The notes: generated by a model not told the origin, from the sequence alone. DNA of 64,000 nt from Sodiomyces alkalinus F11 (GCF_003711515.1 NW_021167086.1:2208289-2272288), one strand, 5' to 3'; numbered from the stretch's first letter, positions 21,371 through 34,870 are shown. Made by a program: numbers and translations.

Positions 21371-24300
21371 CACCTCGATAGTACTAGACTCCCTCACCTT
21401 TGTTAACTCTTCTTCCAGCTTCTTATAATACTCCCCTAATGACTCTTTTAGTCTCTCGGAGCGGCGTAAAATATTATTAATAGTATAATTAGGGGAACTA
21501 ATATTATCCTCGGCCCTAGTATCTTCCTTAGGGTCTTAGTCAGGCAAAAAGGGTACTTCGGTAACTTCTTCGGTAATAGGCGCTCCTCGGGCAGGGTATA
21601 TAATCTTAAGCTCCTCGCTATAGTCTTATTTAAGCATAGTATAGTCCTTAGGCTCCTAATATCTATTATTGTTTTAGATAAACTTCTTTAGGCGGTTAGC
21701 GGTAAAAGTAATCCCTTTTAGTTCTTCCCTAGTAAGAGTCTTAAGGATAAAGGACTTATTATCGTGATTAGCCTTCCGGATACGATATAGGCCGTTTTAG
21801 TGGTAGTCGAGCTTAGCTTTACGGCTTATATCGATAGCTTTCTTAGTATCGTAAACTAGTATAAGATCCTTAATTTACAGCTTTTACTTACGGAGTACCC
21901 GGGCACGGCTAGCGTTAATATGGGCTATCCGTCGCCTTTATTATTTAGTGATTATAGTAATAGCAGCTTATCGGTTAGTATTAAGCTAGGTAAAAGCCCT
22001 TAACCGAAGTATTATCTTATCCTCGGGGGTTTTAACGCGGCCTTAGTCTAGTACTCTTTAGGTTAGGCAGGTCGTCTCGATCGGGGTAATAGCCTTATAG
22101 CTATATAGAAGGAAAAAAGGGGTACGGCCAGTAGAAGCTCTTACTATTATACGGTTAGCGAAAAGGACTATCGGGAGAATCTCGTAAAGGGCTTTAGGGT
22201 AAAGCTTCGGCTAGATAGATAGAGCGTGGGTAATAGCCTCATACCTAACCTCGTTAAGGCTATTAGCGCGGGGGTAATAGGCCGAGGCGAGCTTTTAAGT
22301 AGTCCTATAGCGACGATTTAGCTCGATTATATAACCCTTATGCTGTAGACCTCTATCTATAAGGAGGATTATATAGAGCCTATCCTCATAGATTATATCT
22401 TCCCACAGGAATAAGGTAATAGCCTTAGACGTATTCTTCTTTAGTAGTCGGTCCTTAACCTAACCTGTAAATATATAGCGGGCCTCTATAAGATACTACC
22501 CTTAAAGATATTAAACGTTTAGGCTAACCTAGGTAAAAGGGAGGGCGGTTTCGGGCAGGCTTATTACGATTAGGGGGTCCTCCTAGAAACGGCTATAGCG
22601 GGCGTAATATTTAGAACAGGACTTAATAAACCTCTAAACGCTCTTATAAATACTATCCTAAATATAGTTAGCGGCGAGGCGATAATAAGTGCCCTGCCTT
22701 CCTCGGTGTCCGGATTCGTCGTGGGCTTTCCTAATTAGGTTAATCTAGGTATCCTTATCTTTAATCTAGCGTTTAGGGGTCGAATCGGCTTTAGTTACTC
22801 GGGTCCATAGTAGTCTATCTTTAAAGAATACACGGGTAGCTCTATCTTTAACTCTACGGGCTTCCCTAGGATCTATTCCTTTAAGCACGCGAAAGGTCGT
22901 TAAAAAGGTGGCTACTTATCGGGAAAACTAACTCTAGGTAAGGTCCTTATCGAGGATATCGTTAGCTAAGACAGGGTTATCGAACTACTTCTCGGCTTCT
23001 ATAAGGAAGATTCTATTATCAACGAAATCGTCTAGGTCTCCTTCGGTATTATCGTTAGCCTAATTAGAGAGTATTCCGGGTATCCGTAAGAGTCTATCGG
23101 CTATAGTATTCTTAGATCCTTTAATATACTTAACGTCGAAGTCGAAGAGCCGGATCCAGGCGAGCTATCGGGTAATCAGGGCACTAGGGAGGTTAGTAGT
23201 AGATCCTTCTAACTAGGATAAAAAGGCTTAGGTATTAGTCTCGAGGATAAAGTAAACCCTATAAAGGTAATTACGTAGACGCTAAAGGGTCTTTGGGACT
23301 CCCCTTAGCTCTAGCTTAGTAGTATTATAGACCCTTTCCGTAAGAGACTAACGGCCGTTTTCGTATCGTGCTATAGCTCTTTTATCCTTAACGTATTATC
23401 CGAGGATTCTACCCTATCTATCCGTGCTAGCGTCGACGATAACGTAGATAATCCCTACGCCTTCGCCGAGCTAAATAGTAATTAGGATAGGAGTAGTAGT
23501 AAGGGCTGTCTTAAGTGCATTTATAGCGTGTTATTAAGGCTCCTCCTACTTAAAGGTAGTATTCTTTTACAGTAGGTCGGTTAGGGGTTTAGCGATAATA
23601 GCGAACTTATAAATCCAGACTTAGTAAAAGGTAATAAGACCGAGGAATAAATAAACGTTAAAGACTATACTATACCTTTCCTACTCTTAGACCTTTATAA
23701 TCTTAGCCTACTTAGCGGAATAACTATTAATACCGTAGATATAGCCTATAATAGTGGCTGCTTTCTAATACTACTAGCTTTTAATACTTACGATAGTGCC
23801 TTTAGCTAGCTCCACGTTAAGAAGCACTGTATCGATATTAGCGATATACTCGGCTATAAAATAGCGAATTCCTAGTCTAATTAGGGTATCTTTATAGGTG
23901 GTTATCGGTCCTTTCACTATAATATCATTAATAAAAGGTCCATAGCACTAGGGAATGAGGTCGTAAAGGATACGGGTTATAATACGTATAAACTAGGCCA
24001 CTAAGTTAATAGCCCCCTAGGGAAGGGTATATATCCTAAAGAGTCTAATAATAGTCGTAAAGGTAGTTAGATCTTAAGACTCCTTATTAAGGGTGACCTA
24101 ATTATAGCCGAAAAAGAGGTCTAAGAGTGATATAAGCTTATATATAGCGAAATCCTCGGAGAACTCGTCAGCCCTAGGCGGTATAAAAGTATCTTGAAGG
24201 GTTACTATATTACTCTTAGTAGCCGAGTTAATAAGCCGTATATTACCGTCCTTCTTCTTAACTAAGAACCAGGGGTTATAATAGGCTACGTGGCTCTCCT

Positions 24301-24700
24301 CGATGATACCTTTCTTAAGGCGGTCCTTTATTATCTACACGACTATAGACTCTAGAGCCTTAGGGATAGGGATCCCCTTTACCTACCACGCTTTATAAGG
24401 AACCGCCCGAATCTTCTATAAAAGGGCTACTCGTTCGTCGAGACGGCTATACTTAGTCTAATCCCACGTAATAGCTACTTCCCGGTTTAGGAGGACCTTT
24501 ATCAGGAGCTCCTTTTCCTTAAGGGTTAAGTAATTAACGGTCTCTAGGATAGCGTCGAGTCTTTCGGGTATAAGGCGCGAACGGGGTGTAATTTTAAAAA
24601 TCTTTAGCATAATTAGGCTAATAAACCGCTCGTCTTCCGGCTCCTAAGCTTCCTCTTTAATTTCTACGAGGATATTCTTCTTTTAGTAGGGGTCTTTATC
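21370..24700 (-). pseudogene. Gypsy G1 reverse transcriptase, RNase H and integrase remnant
   Basis: Minus-strand pol. RT near 24290-23700 with NPWFLVKKKDG at its start; the catalytic Y/F-x-D-D box lies near 23930 and reads as PFINDIIVKGP (Asp to Asn by RIP). RNase H near 23500-23100 (VDAS, DFDVKYIKGSKNTIADRLLR). The integrase zinc-binding part includes HDESGHRG at about 22709-22740, with the core to about 22400 and a tail to 21370. The same order is seen on the plus strand at 56806-59215. Dead by many stops. Confidence 0.75.
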
Positions 24701-25399
24701 AGGGACACTTCTATTAGACGGAATATCGTTAAAAGGGTAAACCTTAAGAGCCTTAGGCTTCTATATAGTAAAAACGCCTTCGGGATTAGGGGGATAGTAT
24801 ACTTCTTTAATAAAGTCCTAGGACTTCCTCCTCTTAGGCTATTATAGCCTCCTTATCGTAACCGCGGCTATACTAATAATACTATCCTCCTCTTTCTTTA
24901 GAGCCTTAAGCGCTCTTATCTAGGAATTATCCTATATTATCGGGTCCTTTCGAAAATATAAAACTAAAAGGCTATTAGGGTAATTAGGCTAATAGTAGTA
25001 TAGAAAAGTCGAAAAAGATAAGTGGTTAGTATAAATTTATTATTATTATATAGTCGTAGTTATTATATAGAGAGCCTTCGCGATACACCTCTTATATCCT
25101 CGGCCCTAATTTCGTAGTATCGCCCTTAAGGCTATATAAATTCTCTTTATTAAGGGCTTTACCTCCTCCGTAAACAGGAAAGCTACTAAAGTAGTAACGT
25201 CCTTATTATCTAAATAAGGGAAAAAATATTATTATCGCTTTTCCTTTTCTCCTCCTCCTTCTTCTTCGCTTTCTCCTCCCTCGCCCCCTAATCAGGCGAA
25301 CCGCTAATCCTATCATTACTCGATATTCAAGTAGCGGCCCCGGACTAACTATAAAGGACACTATCCTCCCCCTACTATCCGATACTTAGATTAATTAAA

Positions 25400-26693
25400 T
25401 CCTCCTCTTCTCGACGCTTCTCCTCCTCTTTAAACTTAGGCTAGCTTTATCTATAAAGGCGGTCGTCGATCTATTCCCTACTAGCGATAGGGATACTAAT
25501 ACGGGTATCCCTATAGGTAAAGTCTATATTAATCTATCCGTCCTTATAAGTACAAGAGGCGTGATTATCGAGTAAGAATAGCAGGCTAAGAAGTATCCTA
25601 GGCCCTATTCCCTCGATCAGCACGAAATAAACCTTCTTATACTAATCCCCGACCTAAAGGTGCTCCTCTAGATATCCTACGTAGTTTACCCCATCTACGT
25701 TATTAATTCCCTTAATCGCGATATTACTTTTCCCGATACGGCTCTGTAATCCTAGCTTTTCTATAAGGTCTAGCCGGATAGTATTAAAGACGGCTCCTAT
25801 ATTAATAACTACGTAAAACCGATCCTCCGTAGGGTAGGCCTTAGCTATTCGCTTAGTTAGGCTAACCCGTATCGTTATATACTTAGCGTCAATAGTAGGA
25901 GGCTTTAGTTTATTAATTATCGGGGCGGGCATAATAGACAGGGCACCGTTAAGCGTAGGGGTAGCGGTCACGGTATTCGTAAACTATATAGGATATTCGG
26001 GTCCTAGGGATAAGTAGTCTATAAAAAAGGCCTTTTTAAGGGTTAAGCGGATAACTTTATAAGGCTTTACCTGGCTACCGATTAACCTTAGCGTCTCCTC
26101 GTAGTCCGCGAGGATAGCTCTATTAGTAGAGAGGAGGTAAACTATAAGAACCTTGACCTCTATCTCTAAAAGGTGCTTTAGGCTCTTCTCGCGGACCCTC
26201 TATATAATAGCCTCCTAGTTAAATAAATTAAGGGTATCTTTCTAAGTTAAGGCTCGCGAGGCAGGCCGGGTAGTAATTAAGGTGGTAACGGGTCTAGATA
26301 TAGCGGCTATCGAATTAGGGGTTAGACTATTATCTATATCGGTATCGTTAACTATTTCTATAACCCTTTAGGAGCTTTCCGGAGTTAATAGGGTCTATTA
26401 AACGGCCTAATTAGGGGAACTAGCTACTTTTAGCGTGGGTTTACTAACTCTACCGATCCTAATAGTACGAAATGGGTCCTAGGATTCGGTTAAGGTGGGT
26501 CGCGATATAGACGTAGTATATACTCTAGCAGTAATAAAATTAATAGATCCCGTAACCTTAGTAACTCTTAAGGCTTAAGTGGCCTAGTTAGCCTAACCAC
26601 TCTAACCGGCCTACTACTTCTATGTCTGCTTAACTATATACTTAATTATAAGCCTATTAGTCTTATTAGTCTTATAGGGGAGGGTAGCGGGCT
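25400..26693 (-). pseudogene. Gypsy G1 gag C-terminal part and protease remnant
   Basis: Continues the gag frame from the right side of LINE-2. The stretch 25654-25971 is uninterrupted and holds a retropepsin-like site at 25783-25806 (V-I-N-I-G-A, consistent with V-x-D-T-G-A after RIP: GAT to AAT, ACA to ATA), followed by NTIRLDLIEKLGL, typical of DTGA-x-x-N proteases. This enzyme would mature Gag-Pol. Confidence 0.65.
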
Positions 26694-26709
26694 AAAAGGT
26701 CTTAATATA
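26694..26709. repeat. Target-site duplication of LINE-2, left copy
   Basis: AAAAGGTCTTAATATA at 26694-26709 is repeated exactly at 32834-32849. Some of the leading A bases at the right copy could belong to the A tail. Confidence 0.9.
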
Positions 26710-27104
26710 GCAGATCCTTCTTATAACTCACGTAGGGACCTACGTTTTACGCGCAAACGCCCTAAACTACTCGAAACCTATATTAATCGATAGCTCTTTT
26801 TAAGCTCTATACGCCTATCCATAGCCCTGTACCGCGCAGATGCTAATTTAGGCGTATTATAAGTGCGAAAATACCTGGAAACGGGCCTACTCCCCCGCGT
26901 GCGGGAGAAAAGTCTGACATGGCCCGTGCGCCCACGCTGACAAAACAGCAAGCCCAGCCGCGCAGAGCCGCACCTCCGACCTCTACCCAGCCCTAACGCC
27001 ATAAATAATAACCCACCAGCCATAACACTAGCCATAATAACGCCCCCAACGCCCCTAACGCCCCTAACGCCCCCCCCCGTAAGGCCCCTATAACTATAGA
27101 AGGC
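26710..27104 (+). promoter_or_regulatory. LINE-2 5' UTR / internal promoter region
   Basis: About 395 bp, rich in CA and TG and GC-rich at 26860-27090, unlike the following ORFs. Ends in tandem CCCCTAACGC units (27046-27080). LINE 5' UTRs normally carry the internal promoter. A minus-strand open frame at 26778-27035 looks like chance in GC-rich sequence. Confidence 0.5.
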
Positions 27105-28605
27105 ATAGGGGAGGTGGATATAGGTAATACCTCTAATACAGAGGATGTAACCCTCGCTACGCGCCTAAATTCAAAAAAGCACCTTAGCCCCTCTACGCCT
27201 ACTCCTAGACGCTTTTCTAGGACCCGAATCGAATCCCCCTCGGACTCGGAAGCCGAAGGCGCTTTCGAAACGCCCTTTAGGGCCCCCCCTACTAAAATAC
27301 CGAGCCTCTTAGGCTCTAAATAGGCTAAAAGGGCCCCCGGAATAGCTAAAGCCCCTAGAGAAACCTCGACTAAGCCCCAGAAGTCGACTAGATCGGCTAG
27401 TAAAGCATAGGCTAAGGAACTACTCTAATAGGCCCTTTAGCTACTTTAACAGGCCTATACCCTTAACCCTGCCCCCTAGATTAAGGCCCTATCCGTAGGG
27501 CTTAAATCTACTATCGACGAAGTTCTAGAAGCCCCCCGGCCTCCTACACTCGAATAGAAGGTCGACGAACTGGCCCAGGCAGTTCGTAGGCTTATAAAAT
27601 AGCCTAAGCCTCTTTATAGCGAGGCTATAAAGGGAAAAAAGGCCCTATAGCACCCCAGGCCCCTATTTTAGGGGCTTTAGCACTCTTAGTCCCTACCCCG
27701 ATATCTATACCACTAGCACCCCTCCTAATAGACCCTAAAAAGGTTCCTAAGGTTATTGTATAGCCTACGGCAGGGGCAGCGATTCCTAGGGAAACCTTCA
27801 ACCCCCTCGCGCTTCGGAATAGGCTTAATAAGGCCCTAAAATTCCCTGCAGTTACGGCTATTAGCCGGTCGATTAACGGGAGCCTTATTTTAACCCCGGG
27901 CCGAAATATAGCGTTTACTAGCTCCTAGACTCGCAGAATCAGTGGTTTAAAAAGCTAAACATCCCCCTCTAACCCCCCCAGCCTATAGGCGACTAGTTTA
28001 AGCTTATTATTAAACAGGTGCATTCTAGAGCCTTTAGGGCTAGGGGTAGCGATACCCCTTTACCCGACCCTTCCGAGCCGCCGAAAGAGGCCCTAAACCG
28101 AAGCCTATAACAGGGCCTAGGTCTATAGGACCTAGCCACCGAAATCGGCACCTTTAACCCTATTAGGGTAGTAGGGAAGCCTTAGTGGCTAGGGGCTCTA
28201 AACGCGTTTTACGGTATAGTGGTTATTTCTATACCCTCCACTAAAGAATAGAAGTACTGCCTGAAATAGGGGCTCTATATAGCCGGCCAGCGGCTAAAGG
28301 TCTATAGATATAGGCCTATAACCCCTAGAACCCAGTGCTCTAACTACTAGAAATTGGGTATACCCGGGGGACCTGCAAAAGCCTAGCTTCCTGCCCTATC
28401 TATGCCGTTAAAGGCTATAAGGAAGAATACCACTACTATAACGAGTATAAAGAATACGGAGACTACGAGTATAAGACCTATAAGTGCTATAACTGCGAGG
28501 GAGATCACCCCCCCTTTAGCAGGGACTACGAGGTCTTTCGAGCTATAAAACCCTAAAATTCTATATATAAAGGGCCTTTTAGTTCGAAAGATATCCGGTT
28601 TATTC
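27105..28605 (+). pseudogene. LINE-2 ORF1 (gag-like) remnant
   Basis: The start is probably 27105-27107, where ATA (RIP-altered ATG) precedes GGG GAG GTG GAT. The first 73 codons are free of stops and encode a Ser/Thr/Pro-rich, low-complexity N-terminus. A zinc knuckle C-Y-N-C-E-G-D-H near 28480-28520 has the expected CCHC spacing, with the last Cys now Tyr. Would bind the LINE RNA. Middle part interrupted by many stops. The minus-strand open frame 28383-28607 is a shadow. Confidence 0.65.
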
Positions 28606-31600
28606 AATATAACGTCTATAAACAGGCCCCGGCGTAAAAGGCTATCCTAGAATAAGCTTTAGAGGCTTCGGCTAATATAGTACTTATTCAGGAACCAGCC
28701 TACGTCTCGACACTAGAGGGATGGTTTATCCGAAACCACCCTGCTTTTTACACCGTTACGCCTATATCTTAAGAAACCCAGTTCTTCCCTATTAAGCCTA
28801 GAGTCCTTTCTTATATAAGGAAGGGCTCTAGGATCGATTTGTCACACCGCGACGACCTTCTAGACGATATATACGCATTGATTATAGAGGTTTACTTTCT
28901 ATAAACCTTCTATATTCTACACGTCTATAATCAGATAGAATAGGACCCCGAAACGATAGGCCGAGGGCGGCTCCCTAGCCCTACCCCTTCTACCTCTTCC
29001 ACTTCTTCTTCTTCTTTTCCCTCCTTTTTAGGCCCTAGAAGCCGGCCCTGGACCGAGGATCGTGTGCTTTAGGGCTTATAGGTCCCTAAGCCTACCCTTA
29101 TTATAGGGGACTTTAACAGAAACCACTAGCAGTAGAACGGAGCAGCTACTAACCAGGCTTCTATTAAGGCCCAGGCTCTAATAGACTAGGTAGATAGCCT
29201 CGGAGCTACCTATTTAGTGGGTTCTAAAGAAGTTCACCTAAACGGGAGGACCTGTTTTAGGTCTAATCTTCGTTAAGAGTCGGTTATAGACCTAGCCTTT
29301 TACACGCCCGGCTTCGAACGTCTCCGCTTCGATAAGTGGGAATATATCGAAAACACCACCTCCTTACACCGTGCTATCCTCCTTTCGGCTACTATTTTAG
29401 GCTCTAAAGGTCCTATAAATAGGTCCCTCCCGCCGGCTTATAACTATAAGCTAGCAGATTAGGACTTATTTACGAGGACCCTAAAAAGCCTAGAACCTAG
29501 CCTTAACCGGAACCTCTAATGCCTAAGTTAAAGGTAGTAGAGCGTTTAAAGCCGTGGTGGACTAAAGAGCTATAAGCCCTACGAAAATCAGCTAGCAGAG
29601 CTTTTAGGGTATTTAGAAAGACCGCTAAAAAAGGGGCCTCGGCTACCCGGCTAGCGTCTTTAGAAACCTCCTAGAAAGAAGGTCGAAAAGCCTATTATAG
29701 GGTAGTTAAAATAGTAAAAACGACTACTAGGAGACCTTCCTAGCTCACGCCGAAGGCCCTAAGATTTTTAAGGCCTATAAGTATACAAAGAGCGGCCTTA
29801 ACGCGAAAATCCCACCGATCTAAACGCCTATAAAGTAGACGGCCTCTACCTTCGAAGATAAATACAACGCCCTACTTTATACCCTTTTTCTAGCACCCCC
29901 CGCTACCGCCACCGACGCCCCCGAAGCCCCTATATTTACAGGCCCTTCAGGGGGCCTAAGCCCCCCCTACGCTTCTAACTGCCCCTAAAGCCTAACTAGA
30001 TCACGCAGTAAGGGCCTTAGAAGACCGTGGGAGTGGCCTAGCCTATAGGCTATAGAGCTAGAACGCGCGATTTTTAGAGCCGCTATAGGAAAGGCCCCTA
30101 GACTCTGATAGGATAGGTTTAAAACCCATCCAATAGGCCTATAAGGCTATTCCCGGGTCCTTTATATAGGTCTACTTAGCGCTCTTTTCCGCAGGGCACC
30201 ACCCTACCTGCTAGAAAGAAGCCCTCGGGGTTATTCTGCCGAAGCCAGGGAAGAAGGACTATTCAGATCCTAAGTCTTATAGGATTATAGTCCTTCTAAA
30301 CTACCTAGGCAAAGTACTCGAAAGGGTTATAGCTGCTAGGCTTAGTTTTTTAGCTAATACCCGCGACGACCTTCTACACCCTAGTTAAATAGGGGGTAGA
30401 AAATAACACTCTGCTATCGATACGGCCTTTCTCCTCCTCCAATATATCGAGGAATAGCGTAAATCATGTTAAAATCCTGTAATTTCTACGCTATTTCTAG
30501 ATATTAAAGGAGCCTTCGATCACGTCGCCCGTCCCTAGCTACTTAGGACCCTTTAAGAACTCCAGCTACCCCCAAACCTAGTTAAATAGATAGCCTCTTT
30601 TACAGAAAACTGGCGTATCTAACTAGCCTTTAAGGGGCAGGTTTAATAGCCTACCCCCCTAAATATAGGGGTTCTATAAGGCTCTCCGGTTTCCCCTATC
30701 TTATTCCTGATTTATATTAGGAAGGTTATAGCGGGTCCGGAATTTCGGGGTCTTTAGCTCTCCTATATTAACGACTTTCAGCTATCTATAGCGTTTACGT
30801 CGACTAGGAAAAACTATAAAACCCTAGAAAAAGCCGTAACCTCCCTTTTCGACGCAGTAAAAGTTAAGTAAGTCCTTTTCGACCACCGAAAAACAGAGCT
30901 TATTCACTTCTATCGAAGACGCTCTAAAGAAGACGCTCCTATTACTATAGGGAGGCATCTAGTTAAACCTACGCTAGGTGCTATTAGGTGGCTAGGGGTT
31001 TAGTTTAACCCTAAGCTATCTTTTAAACCCTATATCGAAAAACGTCTAAACTCAGCTTCAGGGGCCCTTAACAGGTTATATAGGCTTACTAGCTCGCAGA
31101 GGGGCCTTTCGTTTAAGGCCCTAAGGCAGCTATATATAGCTTATATTGCCTCGTTAGCTGATTTTGGCTCGTAGCTCTAGTAGGACCCTAAATCACCGAA
31201 AAAGGACCTTATAGACCGCCTAGAACGCCTATAGTACGGCGCTTTAGTCAGGGCCCTAGAGGCTTTTAAGGGGGCCCTCTTAAGGCCCTTAGAACTCGAA
31301 GCAGCAGTTCCCCTAGCGGCGGTTCGGTTAACTAGGTCTAATAGGCTATATACCTTTAGGGCCTTAAAGTTCCTACCGAACCACCCTATTAAACGCCAGC
31401 TCCTAGGAAACGAAAACGACGAACACCTCGCCCGGTTATAGAACCTACTACCTACCACACAGCTCTATAAACTAGGCCTAGAAATAGTGGCTCTAGTAGG
31501 GCAGTCTTAGGATATCGAGGGTCCTTCGGCTAGGTAGGAGGCCCCCTAGGCTTCAGACCCTATAGCGGACTTAAGACCCTTTTTCCCACTTAAAGACCGG

Positions 31601-32646
31601 CCTAAAGCAGGCACCGACCCTGGCCCTGATACCCCCGATCAGAAAACAGCCTACCTCGAAGCCCTTACTAAAATACAACAAGGCCTAGGGGAGTAGGCTG
31701 CTATTTTCTATACCGACGGCTCCCTAGGCCACTACACTAGGCCCCCTATAGGGCCTTTACATACTATAGCCGCTATTATATAGTGGGCTAATACCAGAAG
31801 GCCCTGTAAAGCTATAGGCTTTAACCTAAGGGCCGCTGCCGAAGTCGCGGACGCTGAATTACATGCTATTCTCCAGGCCCTTTATGCTACCCTAGAGTAG
31901 ACGCCTAGGCCCCTAGAGTGCTATATTTTTAGTGATTCCTAGACGGCTATACAGAAACTTTAGCGTACCTTATAGTAGGCTATAGAAGCTAAAAACCTTA
32001 TTTCACGCCTTAAATAACTAGGCACTTCGGTCTCTATCTGGTAGTGCCCCTCGTACGTGGGGATAGAAGGGAACGGACTAGCGGATAAGGTAGCTAAAGG
32101 GGCGTTAAACCCCGAAAAACCTACTAAATCCGTTAGCTTAGTTACCCTTAGGCACCTACAACGCCGGGTAAATAAAGGCCTTATTTAAGACTGGAAAACC
32201 CTATAGAATCACGAGGAGGAGGAGGAGAAAAGAGGTAAATCGGTCCGAATAGGCCGTCTATATCGGCGACTAGTCCGCGATAACCTCCGTTTCTCCCGAA
32301 AACCACTACTAACATAAGGCCCTAGATAGGTAATATCGGCTTTTACGTAGCTAAAAACCGGCTTCGGATACCTAAAAACCTACTAAAAAAGGGCCTAAAA
32401 CTACGCTCACGACAGCTATTCCTGTCCCGACTCCCCTATATAGGATATAGCCCACCTTATCCTTTCCTGCCCTTTTTATAAAAACGAACGAAAAGCCCTA
32501 CGGGAAGCCCTAGCAGGCCTACCGCTATCTCTACCGCTATTATTCGGTACTAAAACAGGAATACAGGCTTTAGAGGCCTATCTTTTAGCTACTAAAATAG
32601 CCTCGGCAGAGTGGTACAGGGCGCAAACCTCGGATCCTGCGGTCTA
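28606..32646 (+). pseudogene. LINE-2 ORF2: endonuclease, reverse transcriptase, RNase H
   Basis: Endonuclease begins IRFIQYNV near 28595, with IQEPAY near 28690 and an IIGDFNR-type block near 29100. RT about 30230-31180: PKPGKKDYSDPKSYRII, a LDIKGAFDHVARP block near 30500-30530 with its Asp intact, and Y-I-N-D near 30765 in place of Y-x-D-D. RNase H 31700-32110 (FYTDGSLG, IFSDS, GLADK). A Cys/His C-terminal region runs to a stop at about 32646. This enzyme would nick DNA and reverse-transcribe the LINE RNA at the site. Dead by many stops; the minus-strand frame 31177-31458 is a shadow. Confidence 0.8.
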
Positions 32647-32833
32647 GTTATCTATTTTGAATTTTACCTGTTTTTCGGGATATTAGGCAGACTGTTACGG
32701 AGGATTTCCTTTATTTATTACTATTAGTCCACTCCTTACTATAGCTTAGTCTAGCCTCTAGCCTATAGGGCAAAAGGCGCCGCGCCATAGCTTTAGGGCT
32801 ACATGCCCGTAATAAAAAAGAAAAAAGAAAAAT

Positions 32834-32849
32834 AAAAGGTCTTAATATA
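32834..32849. repeat. Target-site duplication of LINE-2, right copy
   Basis: Exact 16-bp match to 26694-26709, directly after an A-rich tail (32815-32833). Confidence 0.9.
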
Positions 32850-34870
32850 AAGGTCTATAAATTCCTTAAATCGGCTATTAAGCTTAGTGGCTAGCCAGTA
32901 TAGTATAAGGCGTCTATATAGCCAGTACTCGTTAACCCGTAGCTCGTTCTTTAGGCAGGTCGCCTAAGTACCGTTCTAATCTATAACTAAATACTCGGGG
33001 AACTACCACTTAACTACGTTATAGACGTTATTATAGATTGGGATAGGGTAGTTATCTCCCTAATACCCTTTTTAGCCGTAGTAGTAGTAGTAAGCTAGAG
33101 GGGGCTATCTGTTATTCTAAGCTCCTCACTACTATCCTGGGCTGTTAGTATATTACTAGGTCGGGCGGTTATCATTATGTCGGTTATTATTATATCTAGG
33201 GCGGGGTCCTCCGTAGTAGATCTCCTTAGTATACTAGGCGTTATTAGGCTAGGAAGCGGCATCGTTAGCCTAATTAGGGGCGGTAAAGTGTATTAAAGCA
33301 GTTATCGTAGGCTAAGGGGCGTGCTTAAGGATAGTATAAAAGGCGTTCTTTAGGTTAGACTTCGTAGTAAGGAGGGCTTGGACCTTTTCCGTGCCTATTT
33401 TCTTAGATAGGGCGAGTACTTAGGCAGCGGTGCCCCTAACGCCTTGAGCTCTATTATAAATAAGGGAAATAGTATACTTCTCGAGGAGGTCGGCGAGCTT
33501 ATCTATACCCGATTAAGAGGCTATAGACTCCTAGACTATAGTAGGCCGCCTTAAGATCGTGGGCTAGAAAGCGGTACTATTAGGGTAATTAGACTTAGCT
33601 ATATCTAATATAGCGTCCTTATCCACGGGCTTACCCTCTAATTTCTAGATATCCGTAGACTACTCGCGTAGTATCTCCGAAAGCAGCCTATAGCTCTTAA
33701 CTATCTTTCTTAGGTTAGTGCCTTAAATCTTAAGCTTATTAGCGATAAATATATAGATATCCCTATATAAAATAGTAAGGACGATACTGTAGAGCTCGGA
33801 GTCCTCGATAAAAATACGTTAAACCCGCTCGGCTTTAGCCTTCTAGATAGTAATTTACTATAGTAAGTCCCGGACCTAATAAACGCTATTAATCTTATAC
33901 GTCTTATATTTTATCCGAAGCTAATAAACCTTATAAGAGAAGTTAAGGTAGTAATTAGGATCTAGATAAAAGAACTCTTTAATAAGCTTTTTAACTAGAT
34001 TAGACTACCCACCTTTAGCGGCTTAAACCTCTCTAACTAGGCGTTCGATAGCGGGATAAATAGCCGTATCCGTGTATAGGTTAACGTAGGTGATCTTATC
34101 GGCTTTACTAAGGCGGTTAAGCTTAGTATAGTTATTATACTACTAAAGGAATATAGAGAGGGACTTACCACTAAAACGGGGAGCTCTAGTAATAAGGGGA
34201 TTTAGGGGTACTCTTACCGTAGTAATAGTAAGGGGCAGGGCTTTAACGATCTTAGCAATAGTACTCTCTCGGTTACGGCTTATCAGGGCTTATAGCAGCT
34301 TAATCAGGTCTTTAGCGGTGGTATGGGGAGCGTTTAAAGCGGGTTAGGTAATAAAGGCAGGCTAGGCAGGGGTAGTAGTCGATCTATAGGCAGGGGTAGA
34401 TCTAGGGGCAGTTATCGAAATAGTAGTCGGAGCCGCGGCAGATATAGTAGTCGGCCTAGGAGCGGGCGGAGGTAAGGCCGTAGCCCCGATATCGTAGTTC
34501 CCCTAATTAGGGGTAGCAGAAGTAATAGACGTATAAATAAGAGGGATAGCCGGCGAGGAAGCCTTATTATCGGAGTCGCTAATAATAATAACGGGGTTAG
34601 GCTCGCGATACTAAGTCTAAGTATCTATAGTATTTAGGGTATAAGTGCGAGGGGGTAGGCGAATAATAATAATAGGCTCTGGGTATTTAGGGAAAGGTTC
34701 TTCGAACTAATCGTCCAGCGAGAAGATCCTATAAGTATTCTAGATACTAGCTAGGTTATTATATATATTATCTTGTCTTACTAAGAGTAATAAAGTCTTT
34801 GATAAGAGGGTAGGGGCGGTCCTAGGTTTTACTCCGTGATACTTATCTTTAGGGTCTAGCTTTTTTAGCT
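32850..34870 (-). pseudogene. Gypsy G1 gag N-terminal part
   Basis: A minus-strand frame with RIP-type stops encodes a gag-like capsid protein (APRFSGKSLSIFL near 34170, VNLYTDTAIYPAIERLV near 34080-34020, FFYLDPNYYLNFSYKVYQLR near 33930). Interrupted at 32850 by LINE-2 and resumed at 26693. Confidence 0.6.

Larger units (their letters stand above)
26710..32833 (+). mobile_element. LINE-2: full-length Tad1-like LINE with RNase H, inserted in Gypsy G1 gag
   Basis: 6.1 kb, with an exact 16-bp target duplication and an A-rich 3' tail. Contains a 5' UTR, ORF1 with CCHC, and ORF2 with endonuclease, RT, RNase H and a C-terminal Cys/His motif: the Tad1 clade layout. The 5' UTR escapes RIP signs while the rest is moderately altered. 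It is the parent family of the truncated copy at 9052-10607. Confidence 0.9.

Noticed and set aside
26778..27035. Minus-strand Arg/Gly-rich open frame
   Set aside because: Lies in the GC-rich LINE-2 5' UTR; composition explains it.
28383..28607. Minus-strand frame with a hydrophobic stretch resembling a membrane segment
   Set aside because: Antisense to the LINE-2 ORF1 zinc knuckle.
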